Positions 22,882 through 33,361 of a DNA stretch of 64,000 nt are shown piece after piece. Origin of the DNA: Macrothele yani. Lineage: Eukaryota; Arthropoda; Arachnida; Araneae; Macrothelidae. The notes beneath the pieces were generated by a model that saw only the letters and a program-made list of their open reading frames with translations, made no database searches and was not told the origin of the DNA. The translations under genes were made by a program, and so were the position numbers. Position 1 is the first letter of the stretch, and every line of letters starts with the position of its first letter. The stretch covers positions 64,503,594 to 64,567,593 of the forward strand of contig CM077024.1 of assembly GCA_039090855.1 (NCBI GenBank), in the 5' to 3' direction.

Positions 22882-23056
22882 TCAGCACTCATCGTGAGCA
22901 ACTCTATGGTCTATTAGCCGTCACCCGTACCTAATTTGGGGCCTCTGGTTCCAGGGAGGAAGAAGAGCCAGTGCCGTAAGGCAAGCGCACAACCAATGCT
23001 TTCATCCGGGACCCGAACCGGATATTGTTTTTAAACCACTGCGCATCAACGGGTTG
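22882..23056 (-). mobile_element. tRNA-derived SINE, family A
   Basis: The plus strand reads TCATCGTGAGCAACTCTATGG, CACCCGTACCTAATTTGGGG, CAGTGCCGTAAGGCAAGCG and CGGGACCCGAACCGG, the family A body and B-box in reverse. An 11-base G run at 22871-22881 lies at its 3' end, where a T run would be expected on this strand. Confidence 0.85.
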
Positions 23057-23278
23057 GATTTCTTTGGTTCACTCTAAGCTGTATCAGAATTTTGTTACTA
23101 TTGATTTATTTAGTGTAACGCGTATGAACAGCGTTCTTCAGAATTTATATGGCGCTTCGGAGTCGAGTAACTTTTCAACGAATTTCAGTTAATTTGACAA
23201 AAGGCTCAACTTAAAATGTTTCACAATTCAGTGTAACTTTGAAAATGTTTGGCTGTATTAGTTTTTTCTATAAGGGAT

Positions 23279-24096
23279 CAGTGGGGGATCCAGCGCGGGG
23301 GGTAGTCGCCCTCCCTCCAAAGAAGGTTTTTCTTTTTTAATTGGCCAATATCGTAAATAATCAATATATTTATTTTTGCAAAATTATAGTAATAAATGCA
23401 CACAGTTTCGTTACAGTTTTGATAATTAAAATTTGCTGTAAATTTTGAGATAAATTGAGCTCTAGCTTCAGCAGAAAAAAAGCAAAAATACTGAAGGTTC
23501 AGAAACAGAGAAGGCCGATAGCAAGAGTGAAAAGAGATTTTGAGCGAATAGTAATTAGTGTGCTTTGTTCTGTTCTTTAGTATTGTCTGGTATCATTAGT
23601 AATTGGAAACAGGGAATGTCATCGTGTCGGGTGGTAGACTGTGGAGGGAGTGTATCTGAGGTAGTGTGGGTGACAGAGAGAAATGCGTACTTCGCTCGAT
23701 TGGGCCATAAACAAAAATTCCTAACAAGTATCCAGGGTGGAAATTTTTCTGTTAAATTAACTCATCTCAATAGAAGAGATCAAGCATTGTTTGAAAGATT
23801 TTATCCATGTGTGAGTTTTAAAAAGCATCAAGCTAGTTTCCTCGAAAAACGGAAAATCGAACTCAGTGGAAAATAGTGCTGATTTTTAAGTTCTTGTTCG
23901 CAGGTTGCGATTTCAAAATTCGAGGCAATTATTTTATGTTTAAAATGAGTTAAAATGCCAGGAAGGGGCAAGTGCTGCAAGTTTACAGTGCGCAAGCGCG
24001 CATTTGTGTGTGTGCGTGTGTGTCCTCCACAAAGTGTTTTTTTTTAGATCGGAGCAATCGCCGGTTCAAAAAGGTAAGTTTTTGGATCCGCCCATG
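23279..24096. mobile_element. hAT-like element, target duplication not clear
   Basis: The left end CAGTGGGGGATCCAG and the right end, inward, CATGGGCGGATCCAAAA form an imperfect inverted repeat around GGATCC, similar to the CAGTGGCGGATTTCC end of the element at 7020-8349. The flanking octamers (TAAGGGAT and AAAGATAC) match poorly. An open frame of 103 codons at 23565-23876 has no domain I recognise. A GT-rich run lies at 24005-24031. Confidence 0.5.
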
Positions 24097-25111
24097 AAAG
24101 ATACATACACGTTTACTGAGATTTGTGCAATATTTCGTCTTTAAGAATTTTTTTAAGTTAATGATTGATGTGAGACGAATGTGCTCTTTTCCTTACCATT
24201 TTCCCCCAAATTTTTCATATTCAGTCTTGAACGTTTCTCAAAAAACCAGCCCGGGATAAAGTTTCAGAATTTTTCAAAAATGTGTGGAACATTTGTTGGT
24301 ATTTCTTGTCTAACGTTTCCAAAAAATATTGATGCAATTTCCCCTTTTTGTGTAACGTACCCCAGAATTTTTGGGTTTTTTTTTTTTTGTAGAGTGGACA
24401 GAAATTAAGCACTACGTAATGCATATCGTCTATAGAAAGTCTCTCAACTGGAGTTCTGAAAAATTTTCCAGTATTCAGTATGCTGCTTTTCCTTTCAGTA
24501 TTTACCAAAAATACTTTTACAAGGGACATTTGAATTTTAATTCGTTAAAACGAGAAAAACAATTTCGCGGGGAAAAAATACAACCCTAAAGGCGCGAAAT
24601 TCATATTATATTAATATCCGACAGACGGGAATAAACCATCTAAATGCATTTCTAATCATGAGCTGTGAAACAAGCGTTGGGAAATTAAAAAGATCGGTGG
24701 AGGGTCCAAAAATGGAAAAAATAATGATTGAAATGCCATTGTTTTTGTCTCGGGCTGGAGAACACGCGACAGCAAATCCAAATGGAACTCGAACCACACA
24801 AGGATCTGAAATTCTGAAACAAAGTTGAATGGAGTTTTCGTGCGATCGAATCATACCAGCAAAAGAAGAAGAGAACTGGCCGGTGATGGAGGGGAAGGGA
24901 CCCCGTGAAGGAAACGAAGAAAAATGATGTTAATGCTAATGCGTTTAATTACAGACTTTCACGCAGACGTACACACGCATGCACGTTCCTCCACTCTCCT
25001 ACCATTCTCTTAGGCTCACTTACACGCGCAATAATAGATGAAGCGAAAACTAAATTTGGAATCGGACTCATCCCGAAACGGAACGGAAATAGGAAACGTG
25101 GCTTTTGAAAG
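24097..25111. other. Stretch without recognisable gene
   Basis: AT-rich, with several A, T and G runs; no conserved motif seen on either strand. Confidence 0.55.
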
Positions 25112-25113
25112 TA

Positions 25114-26501
25114 CACTGGCGGAAAGTGAAAAAAGAACGAAATTTATACAGCAATTCACGGAATACAGAGGATAACGTGATCAAAATATTATGGCAAAAT
25201 ACAGCTGTATTTGCTGGTAAACTGAAAAATAATATTTCCATGTAACATGGTTAGTACGAGGTTGAACCGCCATGAACTGCGTCACTCTGTGCAATTCTGG
25301 CATGGAGTCTGTCGTACAGATGTTGGATGTAAGTTTGGGGTATTGAGTTCCAAGCATCCTCAACCTGGACGAGTAAATCGGGGATGGTCGTGGCTGGCCG
25401 TGGAGACCGGATAAGTCGTTGTCCCATAAAATCCCACACGTGCTCAATGGGGAACCAATCCGGTGAACGTGCAGGCCATGGAAGTTGTCTCACACACTAA
25501 AGTGCATGTTGCGTTGCACGTGCCGTGTGTAGGCGTGCGTCATCTTGCTGGAAAACACCACGATGGACCTCCCTCACAAATGGCACAACAACGGGCTGAA
25601 TGATGTTGTTGATGTAGGAGGTGCGGTTTAACGTACCCGGTACAAACACTAGTTGTGTACGGGAGTGATAGCTGATCGCTCCTTACACCAGGAGACCAGG
25701 TGTAGGCCCTGTGTGTCGCTAGCGGATGCAAGAAGGGTGCAGACGCTCCCCTGTGAGGTCTGCGAGCACGCATACGGCCATCGGAGGCTTCCAAGCAGAA
25801 TCTGCTTTCATCGCTGAACACGACAGATCGCCATTGCCTTCTCCAGTGCAGACGTTGGCGACACCACTGCAGCCGTTCCTGACGGTGGGCTGGAGTCAGA
25901 GGTACACATGCCAGAGGCACACGTGCACGTAGTCCTGCATCCAGTAGACGGTTGCGGATTTTTTGCACAGTCACCTCAGGTGCAACGGCAGCTCGGATTT
26001 GCTTCGCAGTGGATGTTCTGCTTGACAACGCCGCTCTTCTTATGCGTCGATCGGTCCGCTCATCAGTCCGTCTGTGACTCCCGGTTCCACGTCTTCTCGC
26101 GTGGGAATGTTCCTCGGACCATCCACCACAGATACTTCCCGTCCAATTCGCTCCGCAATACGACGATACGACCACCCGGCCTCGCGGAGTCCGACTGGAC
26201 GACCTCGCTCAAAGTCCGATAACTGCTGAAATCGTACACGTCTTTAATGTCCAGGCATTGCAGCTTCTTCAGGGTCTTTGCACGTGTCCGTACGCCGACG
26301 ACTGATTACATTCACTTCGCCGTACTCCTTAAATACCACCGACGATAATTTGCATATAATGCCGTGCTGTGGCGTAAGCGCTCACCGGTTGGTCCCGAAA
26401 TTAACATCACATCTACGTAAACTCGACCCCATTAACATAGGTAAATTTCATGATCGTCCGTCAATTCCTTCTGTGTGTTCTTTTTTCACTTTCCGCCAAT
26501 G
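25114..26501 (-). mobile_element. Tc1-like element with both terminal repeats
   Basis: The left end reads CACTGGCGGAAAGTGAAAAA and the right end, inward, CATTGGCGGAAAGTGAAAAA; both continue AGAAC. TA flanks each end (25112-25113 and 26502-26503). The element is 1388 bp. Confidence 0.92.
25251..26258 (-). pseudogene. Tc1-like transposase, broken in several places
   Basis: The ATG at 26258 is followed by an early stop (MPGH, then RRVRFQQLSDFERGR), and then REAGWSYRRIAERIGR. A deletion in the helix-turn-helix region shifts the frame to EEHSHARRRGTGS and on through TSTAKQIRAAVAPEV to VVFSDESRFCLE (first Asp). Further shifts precede FQQDDARLHTA (second Asp) and RSPDWFPIEHVWD (Glu). The end is SIPQTYIQHLYDRL and then a stop at 25251. 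Counting a nonsense codon as one residue, 32 residues separate second Asp and Glu, as in the copy at 14.4 kb. Confidence 0.88.
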
Positions 26502-26743
26502 TAGTAAGAAGATTACAAAACGTGTACCTATCACTTATAAACGAGAATGCACAGAGAAAATCTCGAACTTTTGAAGGCTACTTTACTGCGTTTTACTCTT
26601 TTAAGAGCAATTTATCTATGGTTAGTGATACAGCTTCCGAAGATAGTGATCTGTCACAGAGAAAACCGAAAGTGTGTACAGTATACATTCGAAACGAAAA
26701 CTTGCTCTGAACAGTGAATGTAGTGCGAAAACACAGGTTTGTC

Positions 26744-26816
26744 CGCGACGGGCATCGGAACCGTATCCCCTCACTCCGGAGTAAGTCGCTCTCCCAACTG
26801 AGCTACGCGGACAGAA
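26744..26816 (-). pseudogene. tRNA-like sequence (pseudogene or SINE head)
   Basis: The minus strand reads GTCCGCGTAGCTCAGTTGG, then AGAGCGACTTACTCCGG and ends CGTCGCGGACA. The acceptor arm (GTCCGCG with CGCGGAC) pairs perfectly and the D arm (GCTC/GAGC) is intact. The anticodon stem CTTAC/GTGAG encloses only 6 bases, and the T arm has a mismatch with an altered GGTTCCGATGCC. A working tRNA is therefore unlikely. No tail matching families A-C is seen. Confidence 0.6.
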
Positions 26817-26819
26817 TGT

Positions 26820-27374
26820 CTCGCTGCAGATTTGTCGTCTTAACACATGCTTTCACTTCTGTAGTACGTCACAGTAGGATGGGCTCTTAACAGTCAAACG
26901 TTTTATTATAAAATTGCATATCACACAGGTCGCATTGTTTCATTTTACACAGAACTTATGCATTTTCTTATTCTTTCAGGGATTTTTTTCTGAGTTCTAA
27001 TTTTTCTACTGATGCGTTTAAAAGTGTAAAAAGTTCCATTATTCATCAGAAATAAATTTGTTTTTGTTTAATTCCAATGGAAAAATCCAGCATACTGAAA
27101 TCTAACGCGATCTGTGCCTACATTAAATTACATTTTTAACAATCCATAGTATTTTTCATGATTTCACGGTTGAACCTTTTCCCCTGAGCAATGAAAAGGG
27201 ACTTACTTGGGTCACTGATTGTACCGCAAAACAGTGCATTACTATGTTTACCGTGGAAAAAATAAGTATGAAAATTGACAAATAGTTTAATAATTAAGGT
27301 GTCGATCGGTGAGTGGCCGTTCGTCAGACAGGGGGAAGGAAGTAAAGTCGTATCCGATTTCGATTGCGTGCGTA
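26820..27374. other. Stretch without recognisable gene
   Basis: AT-rich sequence with no recognisable motif up to the mariner fragment. No mariner terminal repeat was found before it. Confidence 0.5.
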
Positions 27375-27888
27375 ATGGCTGAGATATGGGAAGAGCAGTA
27401 TGCTCAGTTGAAATTTTGTTATCGCCTGAACAAAACAGTCACCGAAGCGTACGAAATGTTGAAGGAGGCATATGGCTCAAATGTTCTTCCCCGTGCAACA
27501 GTATTTAGGTGGTTCAAAGAATTTCAAGAAGACCGTCAATCAACAAGCAAGGATGGGCCAGAGCTTGACAATGCTTTTCTGGGTACCATAATAACCGGAG
27601 ATGAATCCTGGATTCATCATTACCATCCGGAGTCAAAGCAACAAAGTTCTGTGTGGAAGTCGTTGTCTATTCCTACCCCCAAAAAGGCTAAACTTGAGCA
27701 TTCCGCTGTCATGACAATGATTACCAAATTTTTTGATAATGTCAGGAAGATATGTCAACATACCGTACCACCTCATACGACCGTCATAGGTCCCTGTTTA
27801 CTATGTTACTGTTCTGCGATATTTGCGGGAGCACACTTTACATGATAATGCCAGCTCCCATGTGGACAATGTTGTAATGAAATACCGT
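27375..27888 (+). pseudogene. Mariner transposase with internal deletion
   Basis: From the ATG at 27375 the frame gives MAEIWEEQYAQLKFCYRLNK, then TVTEAYEMLKEAYGSNVLPR and ATVFRWFKEFQEDRQS, the N-terminal helix-turn-helix of mariner-type (HTH_48) transposases. It then jumps to FLGTIITGDESWIHHYHPES, the first catalytic Asp region, so roughly 100 residues of the middle are missing while the frame stays open. The second Asp region (LHDNASSH) lies one frame over at about 27857. The third Asp is absent. The fragment ends near 27888 at another repeat end. Confidence 0.85.
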
Positions 27889-27990
27889 ATTTTTCCGTGT
27901 ATAAGACGCCCCCATGTATAATACGACCTCTACTTTTCGAACCGAGCATTAAGAAACCAATATTTTTATAACAAAAACAGGAAACATTTA
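27889..27990. mobile_element. Possible end of an unclassified DNA transposon
   Basis: ATACCGTATTTTTCCGTG is followed by TATAAGACGCCCCCATG. I recall this kind of phrase (CCGTATTTTTC...TATAAGACGC) as the terminus of dispersed DNA elements in many animals, but I cannot name the family. Only one end is visible and it abuts the mariner fragment. Confidence 0.3.
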
Positions 27991-28155
27991 ATATGTTTTT
28001 AGAAATTGGGTAATATCATTGAAGTATACTTCGTCAAAGTGTGGGCTGATAGACAAATGATCCACGTTTGGTGCAAGTGCGCATGACTGCAACTCTGCGG
28101 TGGCGCTGCAAGCACGAACTGGCAGACTTATAAACCGGCGAGTAGTCGATGCCCT

Positions 28156-29208
28156 ATGAAAGCGAAAAGCATCAGCCGACACAAGCAAGAGTACAGAGTG
28201 ACAAGAATACCCGGTAGACGCCAGAGACGTCGATTTACGCAACGTACGGACTTTAAGAGAGACCAGATCATCGGGCTGAAAACCGCATCGAGGTCGGCGC
28301 GCCGTATAGATCGTTCAGACCATACCGTTAGACTGTGTTGGGAGCAGTGGACACGTGACTGCACTGCCACACGGCGGAGCGGTTCTGGACGGCCCAGGAG
28401 GACCACCCGTATAGGGGATCGACGGATCGTGTGCCACGCACGAACGGATCCCACAGAGACCCGGTCCACTATAAAGGCAAATGTAGCGGCTCCTGTGTAA
28501 CCACGAACCATTACCCGACGCCTCGCGGAAGCAAATCTGCTGTCCCAGCGCCCCTTACGTGTGTTGCCATTAACTCCGGAATATCGCTGGCTCCGTTTGC
28601 AGTGGTGCCAGGCCAGAGCGACGTGGAACGCCACAGACTGGTGACGCGTGGTGTTCAGCGACGAGTGCCGCTTCGTTTTAGGAACAGATGAGAATCGTGT
28701 CCGGGTGTGGAGGTTAGCGGGTAAACGGCACAATCTCAACCTCGCTATCGAGCGCAACACCTCCCTCACTGCAGGCATTATGGTCTGGGGAGCCATTGCC
28801 TACGATAGCCGATCAGCTCTAGTAGTGGTACGTGGATCATTGACGGGACAGCGGTATGTGGATGAGATCTTGCGGCCCCATGTGCTGCCGTTTCTGGCCG
28901 GGATTCCAGGTGCGCTATAGTATTAGGATAATGCCGCCTCGCACATGGCTCGGGTTGCCTAGGACTGCCTACGACATGTCCAGACACTTCCATGGCCTAC
29001 CCGCTTTCCGGACATGTCCCCTATCGAGCATGTGTAGTACCAGTTGAAACGCCTGCTGCCGCCGTGCCGCACTATCCAGGATTTGGAGCACACCGTCCAA
29101 CACGTCTGGGCCAGTCTACCGCAGGACAACATCAGGCGTCTGTTCGCCTCCATGCCGGATTGTATTGCAGCATGTATCGCCGCACGAGGCGGTGCGACGC
29201 GCTACTGA
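28156..29208 (+). pseudogene. Tc1-like transposase broken by stops only
   Basis: A single frame of 351 codons runs to a natural TGA at 29206-29208 with about six internal stop codons and no frameshift that I can see. The order is helix-turn-helix (FTQRTDFKRDQIIGLKTA, RIDRSDHTVRLCWEQW), linker GSGRPRRTTRIGDRRIV, then VVFSDECRFVLGTDENRV (first Asp), AGIMVWGAIAYDSRS, DNAASHMARVA (second Asp, preceded by stops where relatives have FQQ) and FPDMSPIEHV (Glu). It ends CIAARGGATRY. 32 residues lie between the second Asp and the Glu, counting one stop as a residue. Two of the stops stand where relatives have Trp. Confidence 0.9.
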
Positions 29209-29359
29209 AGATGACCGCACTGCGTGCCACAGATCCCTCTGTAATTGTCCTGCAGCTGTGTTTTTGCCATCATGTGTATCATTCATCTGTATCATTAAGT
29301 CCATAAAATTTCAGTTCAATCCGAATGAATTGGTGCGCAAATTTCATTGTCCGTGAGTG
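28156..29359 (+). mobile_element. Tc1-like element, right end intact
   Basis: The right terminal repeat, read inward, is CACTCACGGACAATGAAATT at 29340-29359, followed by TA. I could not find a matching left end upstream, so the 5' end is probably truncated; the coordinate given is the start of the open frame. Confidence 0.7.
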
Positions 29360-29361
29360 TA

Positions 29362-30637
29362 TGTTTAATCAGACGATTAATTTTAAAAAAAGTGGAAGAG
29401 ACAAAAAGACAGACAGAGAGAAATTAGAAGAAAACAAACCACAGATACAACAAGAATACAAAACTACCTATCTATATACTACAATTTCTTGAGTTGCTTA
29501 AGATCACGCATTACGAATCAATGTATCATATGCACACACCATTAGTGACGTGGCTAGATATGTGATGAAGCTGATGACGAATTACTACTCATGCAATTCC
29601 TTTAATTATTCCATAACGATTAATTACAGATAATCTACTCTTCCAAAAAATAAAAAAAAGGAGGGGGGGGGGGGGGTGAAATGGCAAAAAAAAAAAAAAA
29701 CAGAGCCTAGGGAGGTTTAGCAATGTTGGAACTAACACAGAACCACCCAATTAATGGGCCATTTCTTCTTGCGCATAAGTTCGTAGCAAAATGTTCAGAA
29801 ATTACCCTGCAAACAGTATCGAAATTCTCGAAATTAAATAAAACGATTTAAATCGAAAGAAACGTGTCAGTGGATAAAGCGATTTTGCAGTTATTGTACG
29901 TGAAGATTAAATGTTGTGCTTTGCGGATTTTCGGATTCACTTCAGATCACTCTTTTCTCTTTCACTAAAATCCTGAAATTATGGACCGTTCTCCATTTTG
30001 TTAGTACATTTCAAATTCTAGATTCTATTTCTATAGCACAACCTCCAAAAAAATTTCACGGCAATTTCATTATTAGGTGAAGTATTTCTTGGGAATTTCT
30101 TCATCTGATGAAAAATTGCTTGCAAATTCAACCAGGTGAATACTCTTCATGGATTACGTTTAAAATCAACTGCTATCTATCCCTCCCCCTCTCTCTCGCT
30201 GTCCACAACTTTCTTTCTATCCTACCCCAGTAGAAAACGCTAAACCAAAATCTTAAGCATATGCGGTTAAACAAATGTCATTTACACAGCGAGACAAAGC
30301 GATCAACACTGTAGCGAATATGGTATCTAAATTTGCATAATTCTAAAGCGCATGTTTGGCCAAATCTGTTTGGAATTTGGCGCTCATAGATTTCATATCA
30401 AATTATGGTAATATGCAAAACCAAACATCAAGAATAGTTTTTCTATAACTGAAGAATTTTTCCTTTCAGTTCCAATAAATTCGATAAAAACAGAATAGTT
30501 ATGGACGTTCACACTTGACAACCGAGTGAAATTCTCTCTATTATAACTGTACTGTTTGGGTTTCACTTTACCCAATTTAGGGGCACTTCGGCCTTCACGT
30601 CATCCCATGTTTGCTCATAAATTGAATATTTTAAATA
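29362..30637. other. Stretch without recognisable gene
   Basis: No motif seen. A 13-base G run at about 29664-29676 and a 15-base A run near 29686-29700 lie together. A CT-rich patch lies at about 30180-30205. Confidence 0.55.
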
Positions 30638-30967
30638 ATATCAAAGCTCAAAACGCTTACAGCGTAGCATAAATTCGTTTAGTTTCAGACGTAAAACACT
30701 GTATACAAGTCGCCAAGCTTTCCCTCTCCACTGGGAGGCTTCCTCAAGGCAGGTTAGACATAAAATGCTTGCTTTTTTATTCGTTTTGTTTACTTTGGTA
30801 ACCCTAATGTGCGTTACTTTGTGTGAACATATAAATGTCTTATGTGTAACGTTGCCTTGAAAAAGTCTCCCAATGGTGAGCGAAAGCTTGGCAACATGCG
30901 TATACTGCTTTACGCCGCTGAATAGACGGATTTGTACTACATTATAAGCGTTTTTAAACTTGCATAT
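30638..30967. mobile_element. Foldback element with long inverted arms
   Basis: The left arm (about 30638-30770) and right arm (about 30840-30967) are imperfect reverse complements. Matching blocks are AAACGCTTA, CGTAAARCA.TATA, GCCAAGCTTTC, CTGGGAG (ATTGGGAG) and TCAAGGCA. The loop is about 70 bases. The length and structure fit a foldback or MITE-type element. No target duplication was certain, so the outer ends are approximate. Confidence 0.75.
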
Positions 30968-31127
30968 AGTTGATGTACTTTTAACTGATGTATTAAAACT
31001 TATTTAAAATATTAAGTTTTGTGCGTCTCTGTTTAATACTTCTCATGTTTTAATTCAGTCACTGTTAACTAATATTAAGATATGAAATAAATATACTGTA
31101 TTTACGACGATTTTTTAATTTCATTGG

Positions 31128-31258
31128 GTATGAAGAACCTCATGATTCACCTGTCCCTCATTTAGGGCAGCTCGCGAGGGAAGGAACATAAGCAGAGCCG
31201 TAGGACGAACGCACTACCCATGCCTCATCCGCGACTGCGACTCGAACCCGGTATCAAG
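31128..31258 (-). mobile_element. tRNA-derived SINE, family A, partial
   Basis: The plus strand shows CACCTGTCCCTCATTTAGGG, AAGCAGAGCCGTAGGACG, CCATGCCTCATCCGCGAC and CGACTCGAACCCGG, which are body and B-box in reverse. The A-box half of the head is missing. Confidence 0.75.
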
Positions 31259-32601
31259 TTCAAAGCATTCTTAGAGTCATCGGCTGTAACCAAAATACTC
31301 TTTAAATTAATTGTAAGAAAAAGCAATGTTATGGAGATTGCCTTTATTCAATCTCTGTTCCACTTTAAACAGTCAGTAGAAGATATTTACTGCAGAAAAA
31401 TCCACGTACGAGCAAACCCGAAGCATTGAGCTAGAGCCCAGAAAATTTGCATGTGATTAGTTAAATCTGCAGTGCATGAAAGTTGTTATCAAGTTATTCT
31501 ATGAAAGTTATCATTTCAGTTGCTTTCAGTTATCCCTCACAGCAGCCACGAAAGATTTCAGCAAAGGCAAACAGACAACTGCAATAATAGGTATCAAAAC
31601 TAAAATTCAAAACTATGATAATTCTAATCGAGGTTTATGGTACTGTCGTTTAAATCTAAAATTAAGGCACTGCAACAACAAAAAGCTTTAAAAGTCCATT
31701 AAAATAAGAAGCCAAGAGCTTGTTGATTTCCTTACAGGAACGAAATGGTAAGTACTTACCTTTAGAAGCTATACACACCACAAACAGCTGCTTAAGAATC
31801 ACATACATCAGCACTTACCTAAAAGGAATTAGAAGAAAAAGAAAAATGAATAATTCACGTCACCATGGAATCGGCAGAAACAACTTACACAAGAAATACA
31901 TCGAAAAAATTAGTATAGCTAATGCGTTACACAAATCGATCAGCGTTAATGAGATACGATGTTAATCATCGCTATTGCATGATAAAAATATTAATTTTCC
32001 GTTACAGCTAAGCTGGTGAATGCTTTTAGATTTGGCAACATTCCGAGACTCGATGATGCATCGATTCCTTGAGACTACAGAAGACAAAAGCTTTCTGACG
32101 TCAAGAGAAACCATTTATTCTGTCGGCCTTTGTAAATGCAACATGCATTCAAATCGTACAAGTTTTCGAATAACATCAGTTCTCAATTAGAAAATTGCAC
32201 AAAGGAAGTATCACGAATGAAATGTCAATTCCAGTATACCACTTCATAAGAGTAAAGTTCTTTGTTACTTATCATTCGAAAAGACGAATCGTTGCCGTGC
32301 TTGAATAAGTTCAACAGCTATTTTAGCTCAAAGTTCACAAAGAGTTAAGTTGGATTTAAGCATAACTTTGCAGTCTAAAGTAAAAAGGATCAATAAACGA
32401 AACGTGTTAAACAACAATACTTTCTCTTTCTACTGACCGCTGTTTCGTTTAAACCGGCTGGTTATAAAAACAGCATGTGTAATCGTGTTGTCTATTTGTT
32501 AGCACAGTCCCCACTTATCGATATCATTGGCATAATTCGTAAATGATATATTTATTCACCACTCTTTTTAGCGCACGATTTACCCGCTAATTATTTAAAT
32601 G
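31259..32601. other. Stretch without recognisable gene
   Basis: AT-rich, no recognisable motif or repeat. Open frames of 70-80 codons at 31476-31691 and 31720-31965 have no known domain. Confidence 0.55.
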
Positions 32602-32657
32602 TTGCCGGTCTAAGAAGAATTCATCAAAACATTGATGAATTCTTCTTAGACCGGCAA
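32602..32657. repeat. Perfect 26-bp palindrome
   Basis: The arms at 32602-32627 and 32632-32657 are exact reverse complements, starting TTGCCGGTCTAAGAAG, with a 4-base spacer AACA. Nothing around it gives a terminal repeat or protein context. Confidence 0.95.
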
Positions 32658-33138
32658 AAGTTAACTACTTTCCACGCATTTTGTGCTGTTTTCTGTTTTT
32701 CTTTTCCAAGATTCTGTTGCTAGGTAGCACAAGTGCACGTTTACATTTGTCATGACGCCTCTGTTATGGAATACAACAGAAACGTCGTTGTATTCTAAAA
32801 GTTTCCCAGTAGATCAGGCAGAAATTAGTACGGCCAAGAATTTCTGTGCACAGATATAACATTCACCTTTCCTTGATGCGGTGAGCACGAATTTCCCACT
32901 AGGCGGCGTAAATTTATATATCCATTTGCTTTGTTGCCCTACCCGTTTCTGGTAGATGGGTTCCAAAATTCTTTCAGATTGGTTAGAGTTTTCTCTGGTG
33001 AACTTAAAAACGTCCATGATTTTTGGTATCTTTTCTAGATGCATTTTCATCTGAATGCTCAAGTCTTTCCAACAGATGGCATAAATTATATTTCTATTTG
33101 TCCCGATACCTTCGGATTCTGCGCATTAAAAAATATTT
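32658..33138. other. Unassigned stretch with one open frame
   Basis: The minus-strand frame 32814-33062 (82 codons) includes KWIYKFTPPSGKFVLTAS and reads more like protein than its surroundings, but I recognise no family. It has no visible splice or promoter context. Confidence 0.35.
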
Positions 33139-33361
33139 GCCGGGGCCGATGGCACATAGTCTAAGCGCTGGCTTATGACATTCGTCCGAGGTGGTCTTTG
33201 TTCGAATCCTGGTGAGGCATGGATATTGTGTTTGCCTTACAGTACTGGCTCTTTGTCTCTCTTCTCTAGAACCAGTGGCCCTAAATTAGAGTCGGACGAC
33301 TTCTTATGGCCCTCAGAGTTGCTCACAGTGGTCGTTAAACTCCCAAACAAACAAACAAAAA
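33139..33361 (+). mobile_element. tRNA-derived SINE, family A
   Basis: The head GCCGGGGCCGATGGCACATAG and TTCGAATCCTGGTGAGGCA (B-box) precede the body TTACAGTACTGGCTC, GAACCAGTGGCCCTAAATT and GAGTTGCTCACAGTGGTC, and an end of repeated AAAC. ATATTTGC before and ATATTGC after the copy could be a diverged target duplication. Confidence 0.88.

Noticed and set aside
26744..26816. A functional tRNA gene
   Set aside because: The acceptor and D arms pair well, but the anticodon loop has six bases and the T arm is altered, so a pseudogene or SINE head is more likely.
30700..30900. A hammerhead ribozyme in the foldback arms
   Set aside because: CTTGA(G/A)GA...CGAAA-like spacing is suggestive, but the required CUGAUGA core is not present.
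32602..32670. A Helitron 3' end
   Set aside because: The hairpin is present, but no CTRR terminus follows at the expected distance and no TC start or Helitron protein was seen.
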